Shown here one piece after another: positions 1 through 9,128 of a stretch of DNA of 64,000 nucleotides (positions are counted from its first letter, which is position 1; every line of letters begins with the position of its first letter). The position numbers and the translations under genes were made by a program. A model generated the notes under the pieces. That model was not told the DNA's origin and searched no databases. It worked only from the letters and a program-made list of their open reading frames with translations. The DNA is from Streptomyces sp. R44 (lineage in GTDB: Bacteria > Actinomycetota > Actinomycetes > Streptomycetales > Streptomycetaceae). Location: NCBI RefSeq assembly GCF_041053105.1, contig NZ_CP163444.1, positions 4,092,001 through 4,156,000 on the forward strand, read 5' to 3'.

Positions 1-848
1 TCGAAGAGCTCCGTCGGGAACGGGCCGGCGCCGACGCGGGTCGTGTACGCCTTGAGGATGCCGATGACGCGGGAGATCTTCGTCGGGCCCACGCCCGCAC
101 CCGTGCAGGCGCCGCCCGCGGTCGGGTTCGAGGAGGTGACGAAGGGGTACGTGCCGTGGTCGACGTCGAGCAGGGTGCCCTGGCCGCCCTCGAAGAGCAC
201 GACCTTGTCCTCGTCGAGCGCCTTGTTGAGGATCAGCGTCGTGTCGGCGACGAAGGGCTTGATCTGCTCCGCGTACTGGAGCATCTCCTCGACGATCTGC
301 TCCGCCTCGATCGCGCGGCGGTTGTACAGCTTGGCGAGCAGCTGGTTCTTGCCCTCCAGCGCCGCCTCGACCTTCTGCTCCAGGATCGACTCGTCGTACA
401 GGTCCTGGACCCGGATGCCGACGCGGTTGATCTTGTCGGCGTAGGTCGGGCCGATGCCGCGGCCCGTGGTGCCGATCTTGCGCTTACCGAGGAACCGTTC
501 CGTCACCTTGTCGAGGGTGACGTTGTACGGGGTGATCAGGTGGGCGTTGCCGCTGATCAGGAGCTTCGACGTGTCGACGCCGCGCTCGTTCAGTCCGCTC
601 AGCTCGGAGAGCAGGACCGCCGGGTCGACGACGACACCGTTTCCGATCACCGGGGTGCACCCCGGGGAGAGGATTCCGGAAGGGAGGAGATGCAGCGCGT
701 ACTTCTGGTCGCCGACGACGACCGTGTGGCCGGCATTGTTGCCGCCCTGGTAACGCACCACGTAGTCCACGGATCCACCGAGCAGGTCGGTGGCCTTTCC
801 CTTGCCCTCGTCACCCCACTGAGCACCGAGCAGCACAAGTGCGGGCAC
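1..848 (-). CDS. purA: Adenylosuccinate synthetase (partial, C-terminus beyond window)
   Basis: PurA joins IMP and aspartate using GTP to make adenylosuccinate, the first committed step to AMP, in the cytoplasm. About 282 N-terminal residues of a roughly 427-residue family are visible; the gene runs off the left edge. The start is GTG at 848, giving [18 protein letters not shown] with the P-loop GDEGKGK at residues 12-18 (catalytic Asp13) and NNAGH with catalytic His41. Further family motifs are [10 protein letters not shown] and EGGQGTLLD. Nothing in the visible part is odd. The gene is divergent from a diacylglycerol-kinase-like gene, and a hairpin lies between the two starts. Confidence 0.97.
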   Translation of the reverse strand, partial: MPALVLLGAQWGDEGKGKATDLLGGSVDYVVRYQGGNNAGHTVVVGDQKYALHLLPSGILSPGCTPVIGNGVVVDPAVLLSELSGLNERGVDTSKLLISGNAHLITPYNVTLDKVTERFLGKRKIGTTGRGIGPTYADKINRVGIRVQDLYDESILEQKVEAALEGKNQLLAKLYNRRAIEAEQIVEEMLQYAEQIKPFVADTTLILNKALDEDKVVLFEGGQGTLLDVDHGTYPFVTSSNPTAGGACTGAGVGPTKISRVIGILKAYTTRVGAGPFPTELF

Positions 849-929
849 AGGCGTACACCCCTTCCGGGTGGGGCATGTCCAAGGTCAGGGGGCGTACGCC
901 GCCTCACCGGTGTGCCCCGGAATAGACGA

Positions 930-956
930 AGCCCCTGGCGCAATAGCGCAAGGGGC
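930..956. promoter_or_regulatory. Imperfect hairpin between purA and the divergent gene
   Basis: Twelve-base arms (930-941 and 945-956) pair with one mismatch around a short loop. The hairpin is upstream of both divergent starts (848 and 992), so it is not a 3' terminator for either. It could be an attenuator, an operator or a 5'-leader structure. Its function cannot be decided from sequence. Confidence 0.4.
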
Positions 957-991
957 TCTTGCACAAAGATGCTACCCGAGGAAGGACCGAG

Positions 992-1783
992 GTGTCGGAT
1001 CACGACCAGCTGCTGGTCATCGTCGACCCGGTCGCCCGCCGAATGGACGGCGAGTCCGTACGGATCGCGAAAGATGTGCTGTCCGCGGGCGCGGAGGCGA
1101 AGATCTGCCTGCCGGACAGCCCGGAAGAATTCTCCCGGGCCCTGGCCCGGCGCGGCTCCCGGCGCCCCGTCGTGCTCGGCGACGACCGTGCGCTGCTCCG
1201 CACGGTCGCCCTGCTGCACCGCGAGCGGGAGCTCGCCGAGGGGGCCCTCTCGCTCGTCCCGATCGGCCCCCAGGACGCCCTGGAAGTGGCCCACGCGCTC
1301 GGCGTGCCGCGCTCCACGCCGGCAGCGGCCCGGGTCGCCCTGCACGGGGCCGTACGCCGCCTCGACCTGCTCGTCGACGACAGCGACGGCGTCGTCCTCG
1401 GCGACCTCCTGGTCCCGGGCGTGCCCCTCCCCGTCGCCGCCGCGCCGTCCGTGTGGGGCACCTGCCGCTCCCTCGTCCGCACCCTGGTCCGCCCGGCTCC
1501 CGCGCCCGTCGCCCGGCTGCGGGTAGAGGCGGACGGGATCCTCCTCGCCGACGTCGACGCTCCCCTTGAGGGCCTCACGGTCCGGCCCGTCGGCGGTACG
1601 GCCGAGGTGACCGTCCACCCGGCCTCCGCCCCCACGCGGCACGCGACCGCCGGGACGGTCACGGTCTCGGGCCCGGACTTCCGCTACCGCGCGGACGGGC
1701 GGCTGACGGGGCCGGTGCGGCGGCGCACCTGGACGGTGCGGGCGGGGGCCTGGGGGCTGACACTGCCCGTCGAGGCCGCATAA
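992..1783 (+). CDS. Diacylglycerol kinase-like protein with degenerate catalytic motifs
   Basis: About 263 residues. GTG at 992 is chosen because GAGGAAGG (978-985) lies six bases upstream. The N-terminus (LLVIVDPVARRMDG) and C-terminal beta-rich part resemble lipid kinases of the DAGK/YegS fold, which phosphorylate diacylglycerol at the membrane. However, the nucleotide-binding GGDGT motif reads LGDDRALL near residue 75, and the second loop (usually PxGTGND) reads VPIGPQDALEV. Known kinases need both loops, so activity is doubtful. It may be a lipid-binding or regulatory relic. The fold assignment is moderately sure; the function is unknown. Confidence 0.6.
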   Translation: MSDHDQLLVIVDPVARRMDGESVRIAKDVLSAGAEAKICLPDSPEEFSRALARRGSRRPVVLGDDRALLRTVALLHRERELAEGALSLVPIGPQDALEVAHALGVPRSTPAAARVALHGAVRRLDLLVDDSDGVVLGDLLVPGVPLPVAAAPSVWGTCRSLVRTLVRPAPAPVARLRVEADGILLADVDAPLEGLTVRPVGGTAEVTVHPASAPTRHATAGTVTVSGPDFRYRADGRLTGPVRRRTWTVRAGAWGLTLPVEAA

Positions 1784-1825
1784 CCTCACGAGCGGGGACA
1801 CGTACTCAGGGGTGGGGGAAGTGCG

Positions 1826-3343
1826 ATGACGCGTGCGGAGACGCGTGCGGTGACGTCCGCGCTGGACGTCGAGACGACGGCGCGGGCGCTGGACGAGTAC
1901 CGGGGGAAGATCTTCGGGCTGATGTGCGCGGGGGTGGTGCTGCTCCTCCTCGCCCTCGCCGCGGGAGAGCTGCTCGGGGAGGAGTGGGCCGAGCAGGTCG
2001 CGGCCATGTTCACCGCGTTCGGGATCCTCTCGCTGGGCGCCGGGATCGGCTCGTGGATCATCGCGCGGCGGATGCGGCGGGCCCTCGGCTCGGGCACCTG
2101 GTCGGCACACCCCGCCGTGGCGATCGGCCACGGCCGGACCGCGACGACCGTCGTGCTGCGCTCCCCGGACCGCTCCGAGGCGTGGCCGCTGACCGTGATC
2201 GCGACCCGGCAGCGCTACGAGCTGGTGCGGCCGGGCCCGGACGGCGTGCTGTGGTGGTGCGGCGACCCGCGCGTGGGCGGGGTCCTGGCGCCGCCCGGCG
2301 GCGGCGAGCTGATCTGGGCGAAGCAGATGCGCGGCGGGCACGTGCGACGCCGGGTCGTCGCGCGTGCGGAGGCGGAGGGCCTGATGCACCGGGCGACGCC
2401 ACGACAGCCGCAGTGGCAGGGGGCGGTGCCGGAGCGGGTGCTGGGTGTGGATTCCGTGGAGGGCCTGGATTCTGTAGAGGGCCTGGATTCGGTACGGGGC
2501 CTGGATTCCGCGCAGGCCCCTGATCCCGTACAGGGCCTGGATCCCGTCACCGGCCGCGATTCCGTCACCGACCGCGATTCCGTCACCGGTCCCGGTCCCG
2601 GCACCGTCGACGGCTCCCCCGACGGCCCTCCCGTGCGACTCGACAAGGCGCCTCCCGCGCCGGCCCTGCCCACGTACGCCGAGCTCGTCGAGCACGCCCG
2701 TCGGCAGGCCGGGCCCAAGGCCGCCCGGGCGCCGCGTCGGGAGGCGGACGTGCGCGAGGTGGCGTGGTGGCGGGTGCGGGGCCTGCGGCGGGCCGCCGGG
2801 CTGCACCGGGTGCTGATCGCGCTGACCTTCTGCGCGGCCGTGGGCGCCGTCGCGCTGACCGGGCCGCCGGAGGAGGACCGGCTGAAGCTGTACGCCGTCG
2901 GCGCGGTGGTCGTGCTCGCGCTCGTCTACTCCGTCTACCGGTTCCTGGCCTTCGGCAGGCGGTCCGCGCGGGTGCTGGCCCGGGCCGCGACCGCGCCCGT
3001 CCACCTACTGCGCCGGTACGTCCTGCTGTACGACCCGCAGGGTGGCGGGCCCGTCCTGGTGCTCTTCCCGATGTACGGCGGCTGGGGCGCCGGGCCCGAG
3101 GCGGTGCTCCCGCTGATTCCGCCCGGCCCGCAGAAGGATCCGCGCCGCGGCCTGCCCGCCGCACCCGCCGGCAAGGTCGCGCTGCACGGCTGGCTGGACT
3201 TCGTCGAGCGCCGGTCGTTCGTGGTGCCGTGGATCGAAGGGCGCCCGCTGTGGCCGGCGGGGACGTACCACGAGCCGGACGGGCAGGAGTTCGCCGCGCT
3301 CCTCGACCGGCTCGCCCCGCCGCTGGAGGCTCAGGCCTCCTGA
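1826..3343 (+). CDS. Membrane protein of unknown function with a hexapeptide-repeat linker
   Basis: 505 residues; ATG at 1826 is preceded by GGGGGAAG. Two hydrophobic segments lie near residues 32-52 and 62-82. A cytoplasmic-looking domain follows, then a low-complexity linker at about 209-256 made of imperfect six-residue repeats (DSVEGL type). Two more hydrophobic segments lie around 327-345 and 355-375. I do not recognise a catalytic motif or family. The stop codon overlaps the end of the convergent regulator gene by 13 bases. The pairs of membrane segments at each end suggest a membrane-tethered protein. Confidence 0.65.
   Translation: MTRAETRAVTSALDVETTARALDEYRGKIFGLMCAGVVLLLLALAAGELLGEEWAEQVAAMFTAFGILSLGAGIGSWIIARRMRRALGSGTWSAHPAVAIGHGRTATTVVLRSPDRSEAWPLTVIATRQRYELVRPGPDGVLWWCGDPRVGGVLAPPGGGELIWAKQMRGGHVRRRVVARAEAEGLMHRATPRQPQWQGAVPERVLGVDSVEGLDSVEGLDSVRGLDSAQAPDPVQGLDPVTGRDSVTDRDSVTGPGPGTVDGSPDGPPVRLDKAPPAPALPTYAELVEHARRQAGPKAARAPRREADVREVAWWRVRGLRRAAGLHRVLIALTFCAAVGAVALTGPPEEDRLKLYAVGAVVVLALVYSVYRFLAFGRRSARVLARAATAPVHLLRRYVLLYDPQGGGPVLVLFPMYGGWGAGPEAVLPLIPPGPQKDPRRGLPAAPAGKVALHGWLDFVERRSFVVPWIEGRPLWPAGTYHEPDGQEFAALLDRLAPPLEAQAS
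2450..2593 (+). repeat. Eight tandem 18-bp repeats inside a coding region
   Basis: Units begin at 2450, 2468, 2486, 2504, 2522, 2540, 2558 and 2576, each starting GATTCC, GATTCT, GATTCG or GATCCC. They are in frame and encode six-residue DSV/DPV-type repeats. Copy number probably varies between strains. Confidence 0.85.
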
Positions 3344-3849
3344 GGGGCCTCGGCCGCCCGGCCCTGCTTGTGGGCGCGCCAGCGGTCCATGATCCCGGCC
3401 ATCTCGCCGTGCAGGAAGGCGAAGAACTCCGCCGTCTCGGCCGTCCGGCGCCCCGCCGCGGTGTCGGGGCCCAGGGTCTCCGCGCCGTCCTGGAGGACCT
3501 TCTCCCACCGCACCAGTACCTGGTCGCGGCGGGTGAAGGTCTCGTACCAGAGCTCGTTGTGGAGGACGTACCGCTCGCGGCGCGTGCCGGGGTCGCGCTC
3601 GCGGCTGACCATGCCGACCCGGGTGAGGTAGCCGATCGCGCCGGAGACCGCCGCGGGGCTGATCCGCAGGCGCTCGGCGAGTTCGGCCGAGGTCAGGGAG
3701 GCCGTCTCCGAGGCGAGGAGCGCCGCGAAGACGCGGCTCGCCATGCGCTGCATGCCGGCCGCGGTCATCTCCCCCGCGAAGCGTTCGACGAAGCGGGACA
3801 CCGCTTCCTCGTCGCCGCCGTCGGTCTTCGTCATCTCGCTCTCACCCAT
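3331..3849 (-). CDS. MarR/GbsR-type transcriptional regulator
   Basis: 172 residues with a winged helix at about 45-105 (LTSAELAERLRISPAAVSGA, then a wing with RRERYVLHN). Family members are dimeric repressors that respond to small ligands. It is divergent from the ABC exporter genes, and a perfect 16-bp palindrome (3888-3903) lies between them, so it very likely controls that exporter and perhaps itself. A second in-frame ATG at 3834 is an alternative start; neither has a strong ribosome binding site. The 3' end overlaps the upstream membrane-protein gene by 13 bases in a convergent arrangement. Confidence 0.85.
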   Translation of the reverse strand: MGESEMTKTDGGDEEAVSRFVERFAGEMTAAGMQRMASRVFAALLASETASLTSAELAERLRISPAAVSGAIGYLTRVGMVSRERDPGTRRERYVLHNELWYETFTRRDQVLVRWEKVLQDGAETLGPDTAAGRRTAETAEFFAFLHGEMAGIMDRWRAHKQGRAAEAPQEA

Positions 3850-3887
3850 CCTCTGACTCTATCTCCGGCTTTCCGCCGTTCCTTAAC

Positions 3888-3916
3888 TTCACAAATTTGT
3901 GAAACTACCGTACGTT
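3888..3916 (+). promoter_or_regulatory. Promoter and MarR operator for a leaderless ABC exporter gene
   Basis: The palindrome TTCACAAATTTGTGAA (3888-3903) is perfect. Its left half supplies a -35-like TTCACA (3888-3893). Seventeen bases later comes TACGTT (3911-3916), a -10-like hexamer, which places the transcript start at or next to the ATG at 3924. A repressor bound here would block the -35 region. This is read from sequence; no experiment is implied. Confidence 0.65.
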
Positions 3917-3923
3917 CAGAACC

Positions 3924-4823
3924 ATGACGAAGGCAATCAGCGTCGTCGGACTCCACAAGTCCTTCGGGCGCACCCACGCGCTCGACGGCCTCGACCTCAC
4001 GGTCGAGACCGGCGAGGTCCACGGCTTCCTCGGCCCCAACGGCGCCGGGAAGTCCACCACCATCCGGGTCCTCCTGGGCCTGCTGCGGCCCGACTCCGGC
4101 GCCGCCCAGCTCCTCGGCCGCGACCCCTGGCGGGACGCCGTCGAGCTGCACCGCCGCATCGCGTACGTCCCCGGCGACGTCACCCTCTGGCGCAATCTGT
4201 CCGGAGGCGAGGTCATCGACCTGTACGGGCGGCTGCGCGGCGGCGGAGGCCTCGACAAGGCTCGGCGCGCCGAGCTCATCGAGCGCTTCGAGCTCGACCC
4301 CACCAAGAAGGGCCGCACCTACTCCAAGGGCAACCGGCAGAAGGTCGCCCTGGTCGCCGCGTTCGCCGCCGACGTCGACCTGCTCGTCCTCGACGAACCG
4401 ACCAGCGGCCTCGACCCCCTGATGGAGGAGGTGTTCCAGGACTGCGTGGAGGAGGCCCGCCGGCAGGGGCGGACGGTGCTGCTGTCCTCGCACATCCTCA
4501 GCGAGGTCGAGGCGCTCTGCGACCGGATCAGCATCGTCCGCAAGGGCCGGACCGTCGAGTCGGGCTCGCTCGCGGAGCTGCGGCACCTGACCCGTACCAG
4601 CGTCACCGCCGAACTCGCCGGACCGCCCAACGGTCTCGCCCACCTCCCCGGCGTCCACGGCTTCGACCTGCGGGGCGACCGCGTGTCGTTCCAGGTCGAC
4701 ACCGACAAGCTCGACGCCGTCCTGCGCTCCCTGACCGCCTCGGGCGTACGGAGCCTGACCTCCACCCCGCCCACCCTGGAGGAGCTCTTCCTCCGGCACT
4801 ACACCGACGAGGCGGCGTCATGA
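3924..4823 (+). CDS. ABC transporter ATP-binding protein (exporter type)
   Basis: 299 residues. Walker [10 protein letters not shown] lies at 37-45, Walker B LLVLDEP near 153-159, and the H-loop follows in LLSSHILSE. The signature is YSKGNRQK at about 133-140 instead of the canonical LSGGQ, as in many actinomycete drug-exporter ATPases. It powers the membrane subunit encoded next, whose ATG overlaps this stop by four bases, so the two are translationally coupled. The substrate is unknown. The start ATG has no Shine-Dalgarno sequence, which fits a leaderless transcript from the promoter just upstream. Confidence 0.9.
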   Translation: MTKAISVVGLHKSFGRTHALDGLDLTVETGEVHGFLGPNGAGKSTTIRVLLGLLRPDSGAAQLLGRDPWRDAVELHRRIAYVPGDVTLWRNLSGGEVIDLYGRLRGGGGLDKARRAELIERFELDPTKKGRTYSKGNRQKVALVAAFAADVDLLVLDEPTSGLDPLMEEVFQDCVEEARRQGRTVLLSSHILSEVEALCDRISIVRKGRTVESGSLAELRHLTRTSVTAELAGPPNGLAHLPGVHGFDLRGDRVSFQVDTDKLDAVLRSLTASGVRSLTSTPPTLEELFLRHYTDEAAS

Positions 4824-6388
4824 GCCTCGCCGGCACCGGACCGCTCACCCGGCTCGCCCTGCACCGCGACCGGCTGATGCTCCCCGTCTGGGCGGTCGTC
4901 ACCGGCGGCATGGTCGCGAGCGGCGCCGGCTCCCTGGAGGGGCTGTACGGGACAGCCGCCGAACGCGCCGAGGTCGCGGCCTCGATGACCGCCAACAGCT
5001 CGATGCGCGCCCTGTACGGGCCGGTCTTCGGCGACTCCCTCGGCGGGCTCGTCGCCTGGCGCTTCGGCACCTTCGGCGCGGTCCTCGCCGCCGTCGCGAG
5101 CCTGATCGTGGTCGTCCGGCACACCCGCGAGGAGGAGGAGACGGGCCGTCAGGAGATGCTGTCCGCCGGGGCGGTGGGCCGCAGGGCCCCGCTGACGGCG
5201 GCCCTCCTCGCCGCGCTCACCCTCAACACGGCCGTCGCCCTCGTCGTCACCGCCGGCCTCGCCGGACAGGGAGCGGCCGGGGCGCTCGCGCTCGGCCTGG
5301 CGATCGGCGGCACCGGCATGGTCTTCGCGACCACGGCCGCGCTCGCCGCCCAGTTCACCGAGAGCGCCCGGCTCGCGAAGGGCCTGTCGGCCGGCGTCCT
5401 GGGGCTGGCGTTCGCCCTGCGGGCGGCGGGGGACTCCGGAAGCGCCGACGGCGACTCGGTCCTCACCTGGATCTCGCCGATCGGCTGGGCCGAGCACGTC
5501 CGCGCCTTCGCCGGCGAACGCTGGTGGGTGCTGCTCCTGATCGCCGCGGCCGTCCTGGTCCAGACGACGGCGGCGTACGCGCTGACCGCCCGCCGGGACG
5601 TCGGCGCGAGCTTCCTCGCGACCCGGCCCGGCCCGGCGGAGGGGCGGCTCGGGTCGGCCGGGGCGCTCGCGTGGCGGCTCCAGCGCGGCACGCTCCTCGG
5701 CTGGTCGCTCGGCTTCCTGCTCGCCGGGCTCGTCTTCGGCGGGATGGTCGAGGGCGCGGCCGACATCGTCGGCGACAACGAACGGGCCCGGGAGATCTTC
5801 GAGCGGATGGGCGGCCAGAACGCGCTGACCGACGCGTTCCTCGCCACCATGGTGTCCCTCTTCGGGATGCTCGCGGCGCTGTACGCGGTCGGGTCCGTGC
5901 TGCGGCCGCACGGCGAGGAGACCTCGGGCCGGGCCGAACCGCTCCTCGCGAACGCCCTGGGCCGGGTCCGCTGGGCCGCCGGGCACCTGGTCATCGCCTT
6001 CGGCGGCTCCGTGCTGATCCTGGCCCTCGCCGGGCTCGGCCTCGCCCTGTCGTACGGGCACGACCTCGGGCCCGTCCTGGGCGCCGCGCTCGTCCAGCTC
6101 CCGGCCGTGTGGACACTCGCCGGACTCGCGGTCCTGCTCTGGGGCGCGGCCCCGAAGGCGGCGGCCGCCGGGTGGGGCGTGGCCGGTCTCTGCCTGGCCC
6201 TCGGCTGGATCGGCCCGGCGCTCGGGCTGCCGCAGGGCGTCCTGGACCTCTCCCCCTTCGGCCACCTGCCGAAGCTGCCGGGCCCGGAGATGGCCTGGGG
6301 GCCGGTCCTGGTCCTGACGGCCCTGGCGGCGGCCCTGACGGCGGCGGGGCTTGCGGGGCTGCGGCGGCGGGATGTGGCCGGGGGCTGA
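4820..6388 (+). CDS. ABC-2 type transporter permease
   Basis: 522 residues, starting at the ATG that overlaps the ATPase stop (ATGA). Roughly twelve hydrophobic segments are arranged as two similar halves, each beginning with an RLALHRDRL- or [13 protein letters not shown] stretch. This matches large actinomycete ABC-2 permeases that act with a single ATPase in antibiotic or lipid export. It acts in the cytoplasmic membrane with the preceding ATPase. The substrate cannot be read from sequence; regulation by the divergent MarR-type protein is inferred. Confidence 0.88.
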   Translation: MSLAGTGPLTRLALHRDRLMLPVWAVVTGGMVASGAGSLEGLYGTAAERAEVAASMTANSSMRALYGPVFGDSLGGLVAWRFGTFGAVLAAVASLIVVVRHTREEEETGRQEMLSAGAVGRRAPLTAALLAALTLNTAVALVVTAGLAGQGAAGALALGLAIGGTGMVFATTAALAAQFTESARLAKGLSAGVLGLAFALRAAGDSGSADGDSVLTWISPIGWAEHVRAFAGERWWVLLLIAAAVLVQTTAAYALTARRDVGASFLATRPGPAEGRLGSAGALAWRLQRGTLLGWSLGFLLAGLVFGGMVEGAADIVGDNERAREIFERMGGQNALTDAFLATMVSLFGMLAALYAVGSVLRPHGEETSGRAEPLLANALGRVRWAAGHLVIAFGGSVLILALAGLGLALSYGHDLGPVLGAALVQLPAVWTLAGLAVLLWGAAPKAAAAGWGVAGLCLALGWIGPALGLPQGVLDLSPFGHLPKLPGPEMAWGPVLVLTALAAALTAAGLAGLRRRDVAGG

Positions 6389-6408
6389 GGCTCCCCTCGG
6401 CCGATCCG

Positions 6409-6876
6409 TCAGGAGCGGGCCGGTGAGGCCGGCATGAGCGTGCGGGCCAGTACTTCCAGCGCCTGGGTGACCTCACCCAGGCGCTGCGGGTCGTCGGACC
6501 CCAGCGCCGCGGCGAGCGCGCCTTCGATCCGGGTGGCCCGCACCTCCGCCACGCGCTCGGACGCCTCCGCGGCCGGGCGCACGAGCACCCGGCGCCGGTC
6601 GGCGGGGTCCGGCACGGCCCGCACCGAGCCGGCCTCCTTCAGCCGGGCCACGGCGGTGGACACCTGACTCTGCGGCAGACCGGTCCGGGCGGCGATCTCG
6701 CCGACGGCGCTGTCGGGGTGGGCGGCGATGTCACCGGCGACGATCAGGACCAGCCGGGCGCTGCCGGCGTACCGGCCCTCGCCGCCGGGAGGCTCGGGCA
6801 GCGCGTCCTCGCCGATCTTCATCAGGAGGCGGCCCAGCAGGAACAGTTCGGCTCCATTCACCCCGCCAACATACAT
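6409..6876 (-). CDS. MarR family transcriptional regulator
   Basis: 155 residues from ATG at 6876 (MYVGGVNGAELF). The winged helix spans about 50-115, with AVGEIAARTGLPQSQVSTAV as recognition helix region and DPADRRRVLV as the wing. MarR proteins are dimeric repressors that sense small molecules. A longer reading frame upstream would run through the 14-bp repeat array, so the shorter start is preferred. It is divergent from an alpha/beta hydrolase, and the array between them is the obvious candidate operator. Confidence 0.85.
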   Translation of the reverse strand: MYVGGVNGAELFLLGRLLMKIGEDALPEPPGGEGRYAGSARLVLIVAGDIAAHPDSAVGEIAARTGLPQSQVSTAVARLKEAGSVRAVPDPADRRRVLVRPAAEASERVAEVRATRIEGALAAALGSDDPQRLGEVTQALEVLARTLMPASPARS

Positions 6877-6947
6877 CGAACTGGATTCATCCGAACTGAT
6901 GCATCTGAATTGATGCATCGGGATTGATGTATCGAGTTGGATGGAAT
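6870..6947. repeat. Array of 14-bp direct repeats between divergent regulator and hydrolase
   Basis: Octamers related to GATGCATC begin at 6870, 6884, 6898, 6912 and 6926, exactly 14 bp apart, and a weaker unit begins at 6940. The inter-octamer bases also repeat (GAACT, GAATT, GGATT). Two octamers are perfect GATGCATC palindromes. The array starts at the regulator's ATG and covers the promoter area of the hydrolase. It is probably a cooperative operator for the MarR-type protein. Confidence 0.85.
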
Positions 6948-7004
6948 AACGTTGTTGAGGAGGACGGGGGGCGAGAAGCCCGCCGCACACGAAGGGGGAG
7001 CATC

Positions 7005-7862
7005 ATGACCACGACCACTGCCGCCACCACTGCCGTCACCGTCGGCACGCTGGACGTTCCCGGCGCGGTCCTGCACTACCGGGTCGAGGGCGCCGGACCG
7101 ACGCTGCTGATCTCGCAGAGCGGGGAGGGCGACGCCGACCGCACCACCGACCTCGTCGCCCGGCTCACCGACTCCTACCGCGTGATCACCTACGACCGCC
7201 GCGGCCTCTCCCGGAGCCGGCTCGACGACCCGGAGCGGGGGGCGACGCTGGTGGAGCACGCCGACGACGTCCAGCGCCTCCTCGCCGCCCTCGCTGACGG
7301 GCCCGCCCTCATGCTGGGCTGCAGCCTGGGAGCGGTCATCGGGCTGCACGCGGCCGTGCGCCACCCCGGCCTCCTTCACACGCTCGTCGCCCACGAGCCC
7401 GTCGCCCCGCGCCTGCTGCCCGACGAGGAGCGCGCCCACCACGAGGGCGAACTGGCCGCTCTCCAGGACCTGTACGGCCAGGGAGGTCTCGGCGCCGTGC
7501 TGCCGGAGATCGCCCGGACCCTGGGCATCGACACCACCGGCACCGATGCCGAACCCGGCCTCACGCCCCAGCCGATGAACGCGCAGCGGATCGCGAACTT
7601 CGACCACTTCATCCGCCGCGACTTCAGCGCGATCGTCCACGACACGCTCGACACCACCGCACTGGCGAGCACCGGCACCCGCATAGTCCCCGCCGTCGGC
7701 CGCACCACCCCGCACACCGTCTTCGACCGCCTGTGCGCGGCCTCCCTGGCCGAGCTCGTCGGCGGGGAGCTCGTCGAGTTCCCCGGCGGCCACAACGGCA
7801 ACACGAGCCACCCGGAGGCGTACGCGGCCCGCCTCCGCCAGGTCCTGGCGGAGACATGCTGA
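7005..7862 (+). CDS. Alpha/beta hydrolase
   Basis: 285 residues; ATG at 7005 follows GAAGGGGGAG. The alpha/beta-hydrolase fold is supported by YDRRGLSRS near 63-71, the nucleophile elbow GCSLG with Ser107, and a C-terminal His in PGGHNG near 262. Such enzymes hydrolyse esters, epoxides or haloalkanes, or act as haloperoxidase-like enzymes; the substrate is unknown. It is divergent from a MarR regulator and probably induced by whatever ligand that regulator senses, which would fit a detoxification role. Cytoplasmic, with no signal peptide. Confidence 0.87.
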   Translation: MTTTTAATTAVTVGTLDVPGAVLHYRVEGAGPTLLISQSGEGDADRTTDLVARLTDSYRVITYDRRGLSRSRLDDPERGATLVEHADDVQRLLAALADGPALMLGCSLGAVIGLHAAVRHPGLLHTLVAHEPVAPRLLPDEERAHHEGELAALQDLYGQGGLGAVLPEIARTLGIDTTGTDAEPGLTPQPMNAQRIANFDHFIRRDFSAIVHDTLDTTALASTGTRIVPAVGRTTPHTVFDRLCAASLAELVGGELVEFPGGHNGNTSHPEAYAARLRQVLAETC

Positions 7863-7876
7863 GCCGCAGGGCCGGG

Positions 7877-9073
7877 TCACACCTCCACGAGCAGCTCCTC
7901 GAAGCCCCGGATGACGTAACCGGGTTTCCACACCGGCTCCGCCGAGAGCTTCAGGCCCGGCGCCTGGCGCAGCAACTCGCCGAAGACGGCGGTCAGTTCG
8001 AGGCGGGCGAGCGGGGCGCCCAGGCAGTAGTGGATGCCGGCACCGAAGGTGATGTGCGGATTGTCGGCCCGTTCGAGGTCGAGGACGTCGGCGGTGGGGC
8101 CGAAGCGGGCGGGGTCACGGTTGGCGGAACCGAAGAGGAGGGCGACCTCGGAGCCGCGCGGGAGGGTGACGCCACCGAGCTCGATGTCGTCGAGGACCCA
8201 GCGCTCGAACATCTGGAGCGGGGTGTCGTAGCGCAGAAGTTCTTCCACAGCTGTGGACAACTTTTCGGGATCGGGACGTACGCCCTGCTTGAGGAGCGTC
8301 CGGCAGCCGTTGACCGTGGTGTTCACGGTGGCCTCGTGGCCGGCGTTGAGGAGCAGGACACAGGTGGAGATCATCTCCTGTTCCGTCAGCTCCTCCACCG
8401 CGATCAGGGACGAGATCAGGTCCTCCCCCGGGGCCTTCCGCCGACGGGCGATCAGTTCCCGCAGGTAGTCCGAGAATTCGACGGAGGCCTGCACCGCGCG
8501 CCGGGCCGTCCCCTCAGAGGGGTTCAGCTCGAACATCCCGCAGATCGCCGCCGACCAGGGCCGCAGCCGCGCCCGCTCCTCGTCCTCGGCCGGGATGCCG
8601 AGCATCTCGGCGATCACCGCGACCGGGAGCGGCTCGGCGACGGCGGACAGCAGGTCGCCACCGCCCGCCGCGACCAGATCACCGACGAGCCCGGCGGCGA
8701 GGCGCCGTACCGTCGGGGCCAGGTTCTCCACGGTCCTCGGCGTGAATGCCTTGGAGACCAGCCGCCGGATCCGGGTGTGGTCGGCGGCCTCCAGATCGAG
8801 CAGCCCGTGGTCGTTGAGCGTGTGGAACGGCTCGTACGCGGCGTCCGGCGCCGTCCGCCCGAACTCCTCGTGCGTGAAGCGATGGGTGTACGTCCGGCCG
8901 AGCCGCCGGTCCCGCAGCAGCGCGGACACGTCCTCGTAGTGCGGGACGAGCCACTGGCGGGTGGGGGCGTGCCAGTGGGCGCGGCCGGCGGCGCGGAGCC
9001 GGGCGTAGGCGGGATAGGGGTCGGCGACGAACTCGGCCGACCAGGGGTCGTACACAGCGTCAACAGCGTCCAT
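7877..9073 (-). CDS. Cytochrome P450
   Basis: 398 residues, the usual length for soluble actinomycete P450s. The I-helix oxygen-binding motif AGHEAT, the K-helix ExxR (ELLR) and the heme loop FGAGIHYCLG with ligand Cys350 are all present. It would hydroxylate or epoxidise a hydrophobic substrate using electrons from a ferredoxin and reductase encoded elsewhere; no ferredoxin gene is adjacent. It is convergent with the alpha/beta hydrolase. The substrate cannot be predicted. Confidence 0.95.
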   Translation of the reverse strand: MDAVDAVYDPWSAEFVADPYPAYARLRAAGRAHWHAPTRQWLVPHYEDVSALLRDRRLGRTYTHRFTHEEFGRTAPDAAYEPFHTLNDHGLLDLEAADHTRIRRLVSKAFTPRTVENLAPTVRRLAAGLVGDLVAAGGGDLLSAVAEPLPVAVIAEMLGIPAEDEERARLRPWSAAICGMFELNPSEGTARRAVQASVEFSDYLRELIARRRKAPGEDLISSLIAVEELTEQEMISTCVLLLNAGHEATVNTTVNGCRTLLKQGVRPDPEKLSTAVEELLRYDTPLQMFERWVLDDIELGGVTLPRGSEVALLFGSANRDPARFGPTADVLDLERADNPHITFGAGIHYCLGAPLARLELTAVFGELLRQAPGLKLSAEPVWKPGYVIRGFEELLVEV

Positions 9074-9128
9074 GACCGGACGCTACCCCTCCCGCCCCGT
9101 CACGCACCGGCTCGGCGGAAGCGGCACC

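Noticed and set aside
647..3004. Very long minus-strand open frame across the diacylglycerol-kinase-like and membrane-protein genes
   Set aside because: It is antisense to two well-formed plus-strand genes, is Arg/Pro/Gly-rich low complexity, and arises from GC3 bias.
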